Source: Planctomycetota bacterium (lineage in GTDB: Bacteria; Planctomycetota; Brocadiia; SM23-32; JAKLEA01). From it: a DNA stretch of 64,000 nucleotides. Shown one piece after another: positions 36,161 through 44,078 of this stretch. Position numbers and translations under genes: made by a program. A model generated the notes under the pieces. That model was not told the origin of the DNA. It saw only the letters and a program-made list of their open reading frames with translations, and did no database searches. Within the stretch, counting starts at the first letter, position 1. Every line of letters starts with the position of its first letter. The stretch is from assembly GCA_022711755.1 (NCBI GenBank), contig JAKLEA010000005.1:186001-250000 (forward strand), given 5' to 3'.

Positions 36161-37423
36161 ATGGCTAAAAGCAAGCGCGGAAAGATAGTTCTGGCCTATT
36201 CGGGCGGATTGGACACCAGCGTGGCAATCCGCTGGCTTAATGAGACATATGATCTGGACGTCGTGTGCGTCTGCGTGCAGATGGGAGCGGCGACGCGAGA
36301 CCTTGAGGCCTCCCGCAAGAAGGCGATCAAGATCGGCGCGGTCGAGTCCATCCTGATTGACGGGCAGCAGGACTTCGTTGACTACTTCGTCTGGCCGTCG
36401 CTTCAGGCTGACGCGCTATACGAAGGCCAGTATCCGATGGCCACCTCGCTGGGCAGGCCGCTGATCGCCAAATACATGGTTGACGTCGCGCGAAAGACGA
36501 ACGCCGTCGCCGTAGCGCATGGCGCCACCGGCAAAGGCAACGACCAGGTCCGCATGGAGATCGGTTGCCGCACGCTGAATCCGAAGCTCAAGATCGTCGC
36601 CCCGCTGCGGGAATGGACGATGACGCGCGATCAGGAGATTGACTACGCCGCCGAACACGGCATTCCGGTGGAAGCCACCAAGAAAAGCCCCTTCAGCATT
36701 GACGAAAACATCTGGGGCCGGTCGGTCGAGTGCGGCATGCTGGAGGATCCGTGGAACGAGATGCCGAAGGGGCCGTACACCTGGACAGTCGAGCCGGACG
36801 AGGCCCCCGCCAAACCGAAATACATCACGATCACTTTCGAGCAGGGCATTCCGGTGGCGCTGGACGGCAGGAAAATGGGCGGCATCGCGCTCATAAAGAC
36901 CTTGAACGAGATCGCCGGCAAACACGGCGTCGGGCGCATTGACATGATGGAGAACCGGCTGGTCGGCATCAAGTCGCGCGAGACTTACGAAGCCCCGGCG
37001 GCTGTCGTGCTGCACACGGCGCACAGAGCCTTGCAGAGCCTGACGATGTCGAAGGATCAGGTCAGATTCAAATATTACGTCGCAACGCTCTACGCCGACC
37101 TGGTCTACAACGGGCTTTGGTACACGGCCCTTCATCAGGACCTGATGGCGTACGTCCGCTCCAGTCAGCGGTGCGTGTCCGGCGACGTGCGAATGAAGCT
37201 CTACAAGGGGTCAGCCACGAAAGCGGGCGTCAAGAGCGACGTCAGCCTCTACGCCAAGTCCCTTGCGACGTACGACATAGGAGACACATTCGACCACAAG
37301 GCGGCGGAAGGCTTCATCAAGCTATACGGACTTTCCGCTCAGACGCAGGCGCTGTTGCAGAAGGACGCGCTGGGCGTCAGGGACATCAAGACGTCAGTGG
37401 TTCCGCCGACGAGGAAGTACTAG
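36161..37423 (+). CDS. argG: Argininosuccinate synthase
   Basis: 420 residues. The ATG at 36161 follows GGAG by 7 bases and gives the normal MAKSKRGKIVLAYSGGLD start; the in-frame ATG at 36134 adds nine uncommon residues. It joins citrulline and aspartate with ATP in arginine synthesis. AYSGGLDTS near residue 13 is the PP-loop that binds ATP, and GATGKGNDQVR near residue 120 is the conserved substrate loop. A single copy stands alone without argH or argF nearby. The N-terminus and motifs make the call firm. Confidence 0.97.
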   Translation: MAKSKRGKIVLAYSGGLDTSVAIRWLNETYDLDVVCVCVQMGAATRDLEASRKKAIKIGAVESILIDGQQDFVDYFVWPSLQADALYEGQYPMATSLGRPLIAKYMVDVARKTNAVAVAHGATGKGNDQVRMEIGCRTLNPKLKIVAPLREWTMTRDQEIDYAAEHGIPVEATKKSPFSIDENIWGRSVECGMLEDPWNEMPKGPYTWTVEPDEAPAKPKYITITFEQGIPVALDGRKMGGIALIKTLNEIAGKHGVGRIDMMENRLVGIKSRETYEAPAAVVLHTAHRALQSLTMSKDQVRFKYYVATLYADLVYNGLWYTALHQDLMAYVRSSQRCVSGDVRMKLYKGSATKAGVKSDVSLYAKSLATYDIGDTFDHKAAEGFIKLYGLSAQTQALLQKDALGVRDIKTSVVPPTRKY

Positions 37424-37453
37424 CGGACTTGCGCGATGAACGACGGATGACAG

Positions 37454-37560
37454 GCAGTTTCTTATCACTTCCCTCATCCGTCGCTTCGCGCCGCATTCTC
37501 CCGGCGGGAGAAAGAAAAGCCGTTTTGCGCGGCGACATGCTCTCCCCATGGGAGAAGGGG
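37454..37560. repeat. REP-like hairpins directly upstream of a transposase homologue
   Basis: TTCTCCC-GGC-GGGAGAA (37496-37512) and TCTCCC-CAT-GGGAGA (37541-37555) lie 28 bases apart. The first is preceded by CCCTCATCCGTCGCTTCGCGCC, shown here only to position 37490, the reverse of the tail next to the hairpin at 21168. The second overlaps the leader of the gene at 37569. This is the second cluster of the same family. Confidence 0.65.
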
Positions 37561-37568
37561 ATAGGACA

Positions 37569-38048
37569 ATGGATTCGGACGCGATTGTCTTCTATGAGGA
37601 ATACTACCTCATCACGCACTGCGCGAAGAGAGGAAGCAATCTTCTGGAATCCGACGGCCATAAGCGTCTGCTCCTTGACAATATCAACTTCTTCCGCGCC
37701 AGGGGGCTTTATCAACTGGCCGGCTACGTCATCCTTCCGGACCATTATCACCTGCTTATCTCGCCGGCGGAGGGGCGTTCCTTTGACGATATCCTGGTTC
37801 CGCTGACGGCTTACGTTACGCATCATCTCAGCGCGGTTTCCGGACTGCCGAAACCGCTCTTCAGGTCGGTGGCGGGCGTCCGCGTCGTGCCCGAGGAGAA
37901 GCTCAACGACGCGTTGAACTTCCTGCATGAGAACCCGGTACGCCACGGACAGACCGGGACTCCGAAGGATTACGGCTGGTCCAGTTACGCAAATTACTAC
38001 CTGCGCAACGAGTCGCTGGTCCAGCTTGACCGTATCCCAATGTGGTAG
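37569..38048 (+). CDS. REP-associated (IS200-like, RAYT) transposase homologue, nucleophile Tyr replaced by Phe
   Basis: 159 residues. The ATG at 37569 is preferred over one at 37548 inside the hairpin. The Y1 fold is clear: YLITHCAKRG near residue 13, AGYVILPDHYHLLIS at 51-65 with the HxH metal site at His59/His61, and ALNFLHENPVRHG at 115-127, then YGWSSY. In IS200/IS605 and RAYT proteins the nucleophile tyrosine stands in the helix usually written YIxxNPV; here the residue is Phe118 (NFLHENPV). If the alignment is right, the protein cannot make the usual covalent DNA link. No tnpB or insertion-sequence ends are present, as is usual for RAYT genes. Confidence 0.85.
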   Translation: MDSDAIVFYEEYYLITHCAKRGSNLLESDGHKRLLLDNINFFRARGLYQLAGYVILPDHYHLLISPAEGRSFDDILVPLTAYVTHHLSAVSGLPKPLFRSVAGVRVVPEEKLNDALNFLHENPVRHGQTGTPKDYGWSSYANYYLRNESLVQLDRIPMW

Positions 38049-38053
38049 AGCGG

Positions 38054-40537
38054 ATGGGAATGCGCCCCCTTCACAAGGAGCAGATCGGGACAGGCCCTTC
38101 CCATTCCATCGCCCTGATCGCGGTCATGGGTATGACGTGCGGAGGAATGCTGGCAATATCGAAACTCTGGATGCCGGCACTGCGCAGCCGTTATGAAACC
38201 TACCCCAAAATTCCGGCGGTCGCCCTGGGATGCGGACTACTGTTGGGGATGATGGCGGCGGGATATCTCCCGCTTGTCCGCGTCGCAAAGAACGTTGATG
38301 GACTGCCCGGCGGCAGGACTTCGCGAGTAAGACGTTTTCTCCTGGGTTCGGACGGCCCGCTCCGGATATTTCCCATCCTTATGATCCTTTATCTTGCGTG
38401 GACGTGCATCAGTTATTTCTTCGCCCCGACGGACGGGACGCGCGAGATGGTTCTGCGCGGAATTCCCTTCGCGCTGCTTTACGCGATCCCGGCGCTTGTC
38501 GTCCGCAGGGCGTTGCGCTGCCGGCGCGATTTTCAGCTTGTCGTCTGGACCTACGCGGTTCTCACCGTCGCGGCCGCGGCGTTCGGACTGCTGGACAATG
38601 CCGGGCTTCTGATCGCGCCATTCTCGGGCAGTCGGTTTCCGATGGCCGTGCAGCGCCCGTTCGGGAACACTAATTTCGTCGGCCCGCTTCTCGCCCCGGC
38701 GGCCGCGCTGCTGACGGTCAGGTTGATTTCCGCCCTGAGCGCGTTTTTCGGGAAGGCCGGCGGGCAGTTCGCGGGCGACTCGAAGCGCGTTCTGGCCTTC
38801 CGCGCCGCAAGCCTACTGATCGGATTGGCGGTGGTTCTTGGCGCGGCGTGGCTCGCCGGATCGTTGTCGGGGAACATTGCGGTTGCCGCATCGCTGGCGC
38901 TGCTGCCGTTTGGATTTTCAAGATCGCGGGCCGGGGCATTCATACTGGGCGCGGCTTTCCTGTCCGCCGCGGCGGGGTGTTATTTTGTATTGTTGAATGA
39001 CGCGGCGTGGGGCGCTTTCTGGAACGGAGCCAATGCTCCGGGATCAACGATGGCCGTCAGGACTTTCCTGGGAGCCGGAGCGCTGGAGATGTTCCGCGCG
39101 CGCCCGCTGACGGGCTGGGGTTACGGCAATTTCTTGAGCGTCTATCCGGCCTTCGAGCTTGCGAACGCAAACGACCATTTCTGGGTGCGGCAGGGCATCT
39201 CCGCAAACGCGCACAACGAATACCTCCAGATACTGTCCGAGCTTGGCATCGTCGGCTTCGTCCTGTTCATGCTCGCGATCATTGTTCCCATCGTGATGAC
39301 GCGCTCGGCGATGCGCAGTGAGCCTGACGCGCGCCACCGCGCGACAACGATTGCGCTGACTTCCGGGCTATGCGGGATGTTGCTGGCCAACGCATTCAGC
39401 GTGAGCCTGCGGTTCTGGGACGTGGCGCCGATCTTCTGGGCGCTGTTCGGCGCGATGACCGCCGCCGGCGAGGGGCTGCCGGCCGAGACGGCGGACGCAA
39501 TCCTCCTCGCTGCGCCTGCCGCCCGGAGCAAGGCAGTCCGAATCCTGTGCTGGACGACGCTCGCCGTGGTCTTCATGGTTTTCTCAAATGTCTTTATCAA
39601 CGAGTATGCCTCGGACTGCTCATACGCCCGCGCATCCGAATGGCAGGCGCGCATCGGCCCGGATCAGGACGCGGCGAACAAGGCTGTCCATGCGACCGCT
39701 TCGGCGATTTCGACCGGGCTTCAGCCGGCGCATCATCTTTATGGGTTAAAAAAGGCTGCCGATCTCTTCCATCGGCTCGGGTCTCCGCAACTGTCGCTCG
39801 AATTCCTGCTCCGGCTCAGGCGGCTTGCGCCTCATTACGAGGCCGCGCGAATTGACATCATCAGGCGACTGGCCCAACTGGAGCGCCATGACGACGCCCG
39901 CCGCGAGGCCGAGGATTTCGCGCGACGAAATCACGAATCGCCGAGCGCGTGGATGCTTCTGGCCGAGGTTGAGCTGCATCGCGAAAGACGCCCCACCCGC
40001 GAGGCGGCGGACGCCGCGCTGGTCGCCTCAATATTGGCAGTCCGAAACGCGGCGCAGTGGAAGAACGAACCAAGAATGGGGGGGGAAATCGCCGAGGAAC
40101 TGCTCCGCGCTGCGGAGCTTTGCGCAGCCTCCGGCCTGCCCGGACGCCGCCGTTTGGTTCTTGACGCCGTCGTCAATCCGATTCTCCAATCCGCTGCGCT
40201 GGCCGACCGCGAGGGGCTTGTTGATTCGCGGGTCTGCGCCCTTTTCCTGGACGCCGCAAGGCTGTGCGCGGCGGAGGGCATGGAGGCGGAGGCGCGGGCG
40301 ATCCTGAAAGCGGCAGCGCCTTCGGCATTGAGATTGGGCGCTTACTATGCCCGGATGCCCGCCCCGCAAAGGAGGCGCGCCGTATCCCTGCTGGCGGGCA
40401 TGGCGGAACTTTGCGAGCAGAACGCGCTTTACGGCTGCGCGGCCGACATGCTCGATAAAATCCGGACTATGGGAACCGACGCACCGGGACTTGACCGCAA
40501 GATCGAACAACTGCGCGCCCTTGAGGCGGGGCGATAA
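38054..40537 (+). CDS. O-antigen-ligase-like (Wzy_C) membrane protein with helical C-terminus
   Basis: 827 residues; candidate starts are GTG 38042, ATG 38054 and ATG 38060, none with a strong SD. The first 460 residues contain about twelve membrane helices. The ligase family core appears as AVQRPFGNTNFVGPLLAPAAALL near residue 200, and the big periplasmic loop as GWGYGNFLSVYP followed by ANAHNEYLQILSELGIVGFVLFM near residue 385. This is the region of the O-antigen ligases and polymerases that transfer undecaprenyl-linked glycan. After about 520 the protein has no membrane segments and looks like Ala-rich TPR-like helices (HDDARREAEDFARRN, AEDMEAEARAILK-type pairs). It overlaps or abuts the transposase stop at 38048. 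No glycosyltransferase cluster flanks it, so substrate is unknown. Confidence 0.82.
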   Translation: MGMRPLHKEQIGTGPSHSIALIAVMGMTCGGMLAISKLWMPALRSRYETYPKIPAVALGCGLLLGMMAAGYLPLVRVAKNVDGLPGGRTSRVRRFLLGSDGPLRIFPILMILYLAWTCISYFFAPTDGTREMVLRGIPFALLYAIPALVVRRALRCRRDFQLVVWTYAVLTVAAAAFGLLDNAGLLIAPFSGSRFPMAVQRPFGNTNFVGPLLAPAAALLTVRLISALSAFFGKAGGQFAGDSKRVLAFRAASLLIGLAVVLGAAWLAGSLSGNIAVAASLALLPFGFSRSRAGAFILGAAFLSAAAGCYFVLLNDAAWGAFWNGANAPGSTMAVRTFLGAGALEMFRARPLTGWGYGNFLSVYPAFELANANDHFWVRQGISANAHNEYLQILSELGIVGFVLFMLAIIVPIVMTRSAMRSEPDARHRATTIALTSGLCGMLLANAFSVSLRFWDVAPIFWALFGAMTAAGEGLPAETADAILLAAPAARSKAVRILCWTTLAVVFMVFSNVFINEYASDCSYARASEWQARIGPDQDAANKAVHATASAISTGLQPAHHLYGLKKAADLFHRLGSPQLSLEFLLRLRRLAPHYEAARIDIIRRLAQLERHDDARREAEDFARRNHESPSAWMLLAEVELHRERRPTREAADAALVASILAVRNAAQWKNEPRMGGEIAEELLRAAELCAASGLPGRRRLVLDAVVNPILQSAALADREGLVDSRVCALFLDAARLCAAEGMEAEARAILKAAAPSALRLGAYYARMPAPQRRRAVSLLAGMAELCEQNALYGCAADMLDKIRTMGTDAPGLDRKIEQLRALEAGR

Positions 40538-40649
40538 AAGGGTCTTCGCCGCATTCAGACGTCCAGTCTTGCGCCGCGCACCGCGCGCCGCGCTGGGTGA
40601 CGTTATGAGGCAGGCCGGGTACGCCCACTTTGGCCATTCTTGCCATGCG

Positions 40650-40723
40650 TTACAGGCTAACCCGAAACGCCGCGCTGTCAATATCTGTATGATGTCCCAA
40701 GCTATGGGATAACGTCCCCAATT
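40650..40723 (+). repeat. Left boundary of AT-rich block: 14-bp inverted repeat and TTACAGGCTA
   Basis: TAACGTCCCCAATT (40710-40723) recurs as an exact reverse complement at 43940-43953. Outside it, TTACAGGCTA at 40650-40659 recurs in the same orientation at 44002-44011, with CATTCT and ATG also shared nearby. Between 40538 and 40771 there is no gene. Confidence 0.65.
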
Positions 40724-40771
40724 ACCAAATCAAATGTTGTTTTTCTTGCAGGTTACGAAATTGCCATGAAG

Positions 40772-42163
40772 CTACTGCCTCTGCATGTAAAGATCCAAAT
40801 GAGTGCCAAGATTTCCCAACATTGATTGTCTCTTCGGTTGCTCACCGTAAAAGAGAATAGCATGCTCGTTTATTGTCAAAGATGGGATGGGCTTGTTCAT
40901 CATTTCGCGCGATCTAACACGGACATCCTCAATTACTTTACTGAAAGGGACGAACAACGCTTCTGATTCTGTTTTTTGCAGACCGAGCGCGAATACACTT
41001 ACGGGACCCTTTTGATCAGGACAAAATAGAATACCCATTCTACCGGTTATAGCGACAAGCTTTACATCATTTCCCAAATCCTTATTTCTCCTGTTGTCAA
41101 GTAATAATTTCCTACTTTCAACTGAATCTTGGTCTGTTGTAATACACGGAAAGACATATTCTTTTCCACGGTATTCCTCATAGCGAGGTCCCGGAAGATA
41201 GTCTTGCAGGCTTTCTTCCGCCAGCGCATCAGTGTCAAATCCCACCACACACAAGATTAGTCCTGTGGAGTCACTCCATGTCAGTACTGTACATAGAGGT
41301 ATTCCGACGGAAGACTTATCATTGATGATGAATCGAATAACTATTTGTTTTTCCTTCATAATCAATCTGTTTCTATCTTTAGCCAAACCCTCCGGGAGGA
41401 AGCCAGCACGATTGAACTCTACTAAGTAGTCTGGAAAAATATCATTATACTTATTATGATCTAATATATCATGTTTCAGCGGGATTGCAGCCAGCCAGTA
41501 TTCAGTCTTGGTTCTCCTTCCGAGGTAGAAAGCATCAACCTTGCTCCGTCGCGTATCAGTATCAGTGGGAAGGATTCCATTTTTAAACTCGCCTTTTGAA
41601 TGATCTTCGCCGGGTCTGTATAAATCAGCTAATTGGTCATCACGCAATTTATCCTTCAGGCTCCTTTTATAATCACATGACACTTCCATTGTCAGTTTCT
41701 GGAGCCTTTTCTCGGCTATTTCCCTGCACTTGTGGATAAATTCTTGGCCGGATTCAACAATTTTAACCTCGATCTGACTGACACGGTTTCCAATATCTGA
41801 TATTCGCGTATCCAGTTCTCTGTCGCGAACATCTAGCCGCTTGACCTCTGTATCAGTTCTGTTTCTGAGATTTACAATCTCCTTGGTGGTACTAGCTGTG
41901 ACACTCGCCATGTCTTGCCTAATCGCTTTGTCAGCTTGTTCTTGCTGCTGTTTTGTTGCATCAAGACCGCTTGAAAGCTTCTCATCAAATTCTGCTCTTG
42001 CACTTGCCAAATCGTTTCTGAAAGCCGTATTGGCCTGTTCTTGTTGCAGTCTTGACTCGACAAGTTCCTTTCGTAACGCTTCAAGGTCACCCTTGGTCGC
42101 ACAGCCAGCGACAAGAAAAACGGAACAAAGGAATGAAAGCGCTGTTGTTGCTGGTCTGATCAC
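40772..42163 (-). CDS. Unrecognised coiled-coil lipoprotein
   Basis: 463 residues starting at a GTG whose AGGAG lies 6 bases upstream, in the short gap behind the 312-residue gene; the in-frame upstream extension has no signal. Lipoprotein signal peptide VIRPATTALSFLCSVFLVAGC (lipobox VAGC). Residues 24-135 are a long Glu/Gln/Asp/Lys-rich coiled coil (LRKELVESRLQQEQ onward). The C-terminal 320 residues are mixed alpha/beta with no motif that I recognise, and only scattered Cys. I cannot assign a function. It is AT-richer than most neighbours. An adapter or binding role at the outer membrane or inner-membrane surface is possible. Confidence 0.72.
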   Translation of the reverse strand: MIRPATTALSFLCSVFLVAGCATKGDLEALRKELVESRLQQEQANTAFRNDLASARAEFDEKLSSGLDATKQQQEQADKAIRQDMASVTASTTKEIVNLRNRTDTEVKRLDVRDRELDTRISDIGNRVSQIEVKIVESGQEFIHKCREIAEKRLQKLTMEVSCDYKRSLKDKLRDDQLADLYRPGEDHSKGEFKNGILPTDTDTRRSKVDAFYLGRRTKTEYWLAAIPLKHDILDHNKYNDIFPDYLVEFNRAGFLPEGLAKDRNRLIMKEKQIVIRFIINDKSSVGIPLCTVLTWSDSTGLILCVVGFDTDALAEESLQDYLPGPRYEEYRGKEYVFPCITTDQDSVESRKLLLDNRRNKDLGNDVKLVAITGRMGILFCPDQKGPVSVFALGLQKTESEALFVPFSKVIEDVRVRSREMMNKPIPSLTINEHAILFYGEQPKRQSMLGNLGTHLDLYMQRQ

Positions 42164-42179
42164 TTCATTCTCCTGAAAG

Positions 42180-43118
42180 TTAACTGATGGAGGGCGTTTG
42201 TTTTGCGATTTTCCCGAGATACTCCAGTATCTTGTCTGAATAATCATCCAGTTTTGGTTTAATCTGCTCTTCTCTAAGTTTCTTGGTCCCGTTCTTCATT
42301 GCCTCCGTTATTCCTGTCGCTATCCTGTTGGCATCAGGTTCGCCCGACAAACGCCGGTCAAGTTCTTCAAAAAAATATTTAGCGCCAACTTTACTTGCGA
42401 CAGTCACTATCTGACCAACACTGGCGCCTATTGGATTACTGGGACCTCCTGCAATAGCTGCAGCGCCAAGTCCTGCCAGAGCGCCAGTAGCTACTGACAA
42501 TACCTCCCTTTGAATTTCATTCAGCGTTACTCCGGGCATTGCATTTTCAATGGCCTTTTTTATGTCTTCAGCCGTGCCGTTTTCTCTGAGTATCTTTTCA
42601 AGCGGTATTGATTGAACCGCCTTGATTACAACACCCCGCAGGTTTTCATCGAAAGCTTTTCCCAAATCCTCGGCAATCAGTTGTTGAAAGTAATCAAGCA
42701 TTTCCTTCTTGACAGCCAGTTCCAGTTTATCCGCCCACTCGGTAAGCTCTTTTCGCATTTCGGTTTCCGAGAGTAACTCGGCTATTAGGGCATCACGTTT
42801 ATTTGCAAATTCAGGATCTTTCTTGACCTGATTCCAATCCTCTCTGGTCCGATTGCGAATATCCTTTGCCAGCGCCACTAGATCGGCAGATCCCTTGTTG
42901 ATGCGTTGCTCCCGGTTCTGTAAAAAATCCTTCTCCCATTTATTCAGACGCTCTGCATATAGCGATTCAAGTCTGCTTTTATACTCCTGTTTCCTCTCTA
43001 TCAGTCTTGTATCTTTGGATCGTGGATCCCTTTGTGTTGACTTTTCGGCTCGAATTTCCTGGGCGCACATAATCGCCACGGTCATCGCCAAGCACATGCG
43101 GAAGATTTTGTTTTTCAT
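42180..43118 (-). CDS. Unrecognised exported helical protein with glycine-rich hydrophobic segment
   Basis: 312 residues; AAGGGAG lies 7 bases before the ATG. Signal peptide at about residues 1-24 (MKNKIFRMCLAMTVAIMCAQ, cleavage near IRA). The mature part is strongly charged and helical (LYAERLNKWEKDFLQNREQRIN, EMRKELTEWADKLELAVKKEM). Near residues 215-250 it has a Gly/Ala-rich hydrophobic segment (VATGALAGLGAAAIAGGPSNPIGASVG) that could insert into a membrane, as in pore-forming or amphipathic proteins. I do not recognise the family. It is separated from the next gene by 16 bases and is surely cotranscribed with it. Confidence 0.72.
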   Translation of the reverse strand: MKNKIFRMCLAMTVAIMCAQEIRAEKSTQRDPRSKDTRLIERKQEYKSRLESLYAERLNKWEKDFLQNREQRINKGSADLVALAKDIRNRTREDWNQVKKDPEFANKRDALIAELLSETEMRKELTEWADKLELAVKKEMLDYFQQLIAEDLGKAFDENLRGVVIKAVQSIPLEKILRENGTAEDIKKAIENAMPGVTLNEIQREVLSVATGALAGLGAAAIAGGPSNPIGASVGQIVTVASKVGAKYFFEELDRRLSGEPDANRIATGITEAMKNGTKKLREEQIKPKLDDYSDKILEYLGKIAKQTPSIS

Positions 43119-43234
43119 TCAACGTCTCCCTTTTATGAACGCCTTGTCAGAAAAAAATGAAACGCGAACCACGTCTGAATCTTCGGAATCACTCCCACGC
43201 CATTGAGGATTTCTATTCTGAAATGCGCATGAAA

Positions 43235-43693
43235 TCAAGGGGCAGTCCAGACGGTAGTGCCAGTTCCGTCTCGCAACTCAAGACGTCCTATTTTATTGCA
43301 AGCCGCCGTGACGACGGGATTGCTCTTCTCATTTCGTATCGTCATTATTCCTCCGCCATCGGGCGTAGTGGAAGCTACGAATATAGTGCCTCCCGCATTG
43401 TTTTTCAGGGCGATCATCCCGCCGTCTTCCCCGGCGGTCAATAAGCATACAGCCTTGTCATTCTTATTAATGATCTCGACCATGCCTCCTTCTGGGCTTT
43501 CCCTGAGTCGCAGAATGGTCTTACCATTCCCATTAACAACTTCAAGTTCACTGACTGTGAGTTTGTCTGCCTGCCGACGGTTTGCTGCTGCAAAAATAAG
43601 CGATGCAAAAATCACATTGGATATCAGAAGCCATCTTCTCAGGCCGCGAGAACCTTTTTCCAATCTGTTCAGACGCTCCTCTATTCCTGACAT
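43235..43693 (-). CDS. Unrecognised single-span membrane protein with Gly/Asn-rich strand repeats
   Basis: 152 residues; AGGAGG precedes the ATG by 7 bases. A short N-terminal helix (MSGIEERLNRLEKGSRGLRRW) and one membrane span at about 21-38 (WLLISNVIFASLIFAAAN) come first. The rest consists of repeated short strands of the form VVNGNGKTILRL, IINKNDKAVCLL, ALKNNAGGTIFV and TIRNEKSNPVV. Each strand is about 10 residues, spaced every 22-25, giving a small beta-solenoid or beta-roll. There is no signal cleavage site, so it stays anchored with the repeats outside the cytoplasm. Function unknown. It is the first of the three minus-strand genes of the AT-rich block. Confidence 0.72.
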   Translation of the reverse strand: MSGIEERLNRLEKGSRGLRRWLLISNVIFASLIFAAANRRQADKLTVSELEVVNGNGKTILRLRESPEGGMVEIINKNDKAVCLLTAGEDGGMIALKNNAGGTIFVASTTPDGGGIMTIRNEKSNPVVTAACNKIGRLELRDGTGTTVWTAP

Positions 43694-44078
43694 TGATTAG
43701 CCTCCTGCTGGAAAACACTGGGAATCCGTAGACAGCGACCCTATTTCTGCATCTCTCATGTCCCTTACACCCTTTCTTTACCGGGCGGCCCGCCGCCTTC
43801 CGCAGAGTAGTGTGGGCAACGTGATACGCGTTGCCCACGCGGTTTCTCCGTTCGCCATCCTCAAGCCCATGACTCTACTATACCACGCCCATTGAAAATT
43901 CCAATCCCCGCCCCCGCCGTTCTTCGTGTCTTTGTGACAATTGGGGACGTTACCATATTTATTCTTGCTCGCATTCTGCTTCCTGCATTCTGGCTATGAA
44001 TTACAGGCTACCGCGCGAAGCCCGCGGCGTCAACGCATCCGCCGTCTTGATGTCCTTGATTTCCGATTTCCGGCCCTG
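43694..44078. repeat. Intergenic block end: palindrome and right inverted-repeat arm
   Basis: GTGGGCAACG at 43812-43821 with its reverse complement at 43829-43838 makes a 10-bp perfect stem with a 7-base loop. AATTGGGGACGTTA (43940-43953) is the right arm of the 14-bp inverted repeat. TTACAGGCTA is repeated at 44002-44011. No gene is supported in these 385 bases. Confidence 0.6.

Noticed and set aside
40700..43960. A complete insertion sequence between the 14-bp inverted repeats
   Set aside because: None of the three genes has transposase motifs and no target duplication adjoins the arms, so the block is called an island of unknown origin only.
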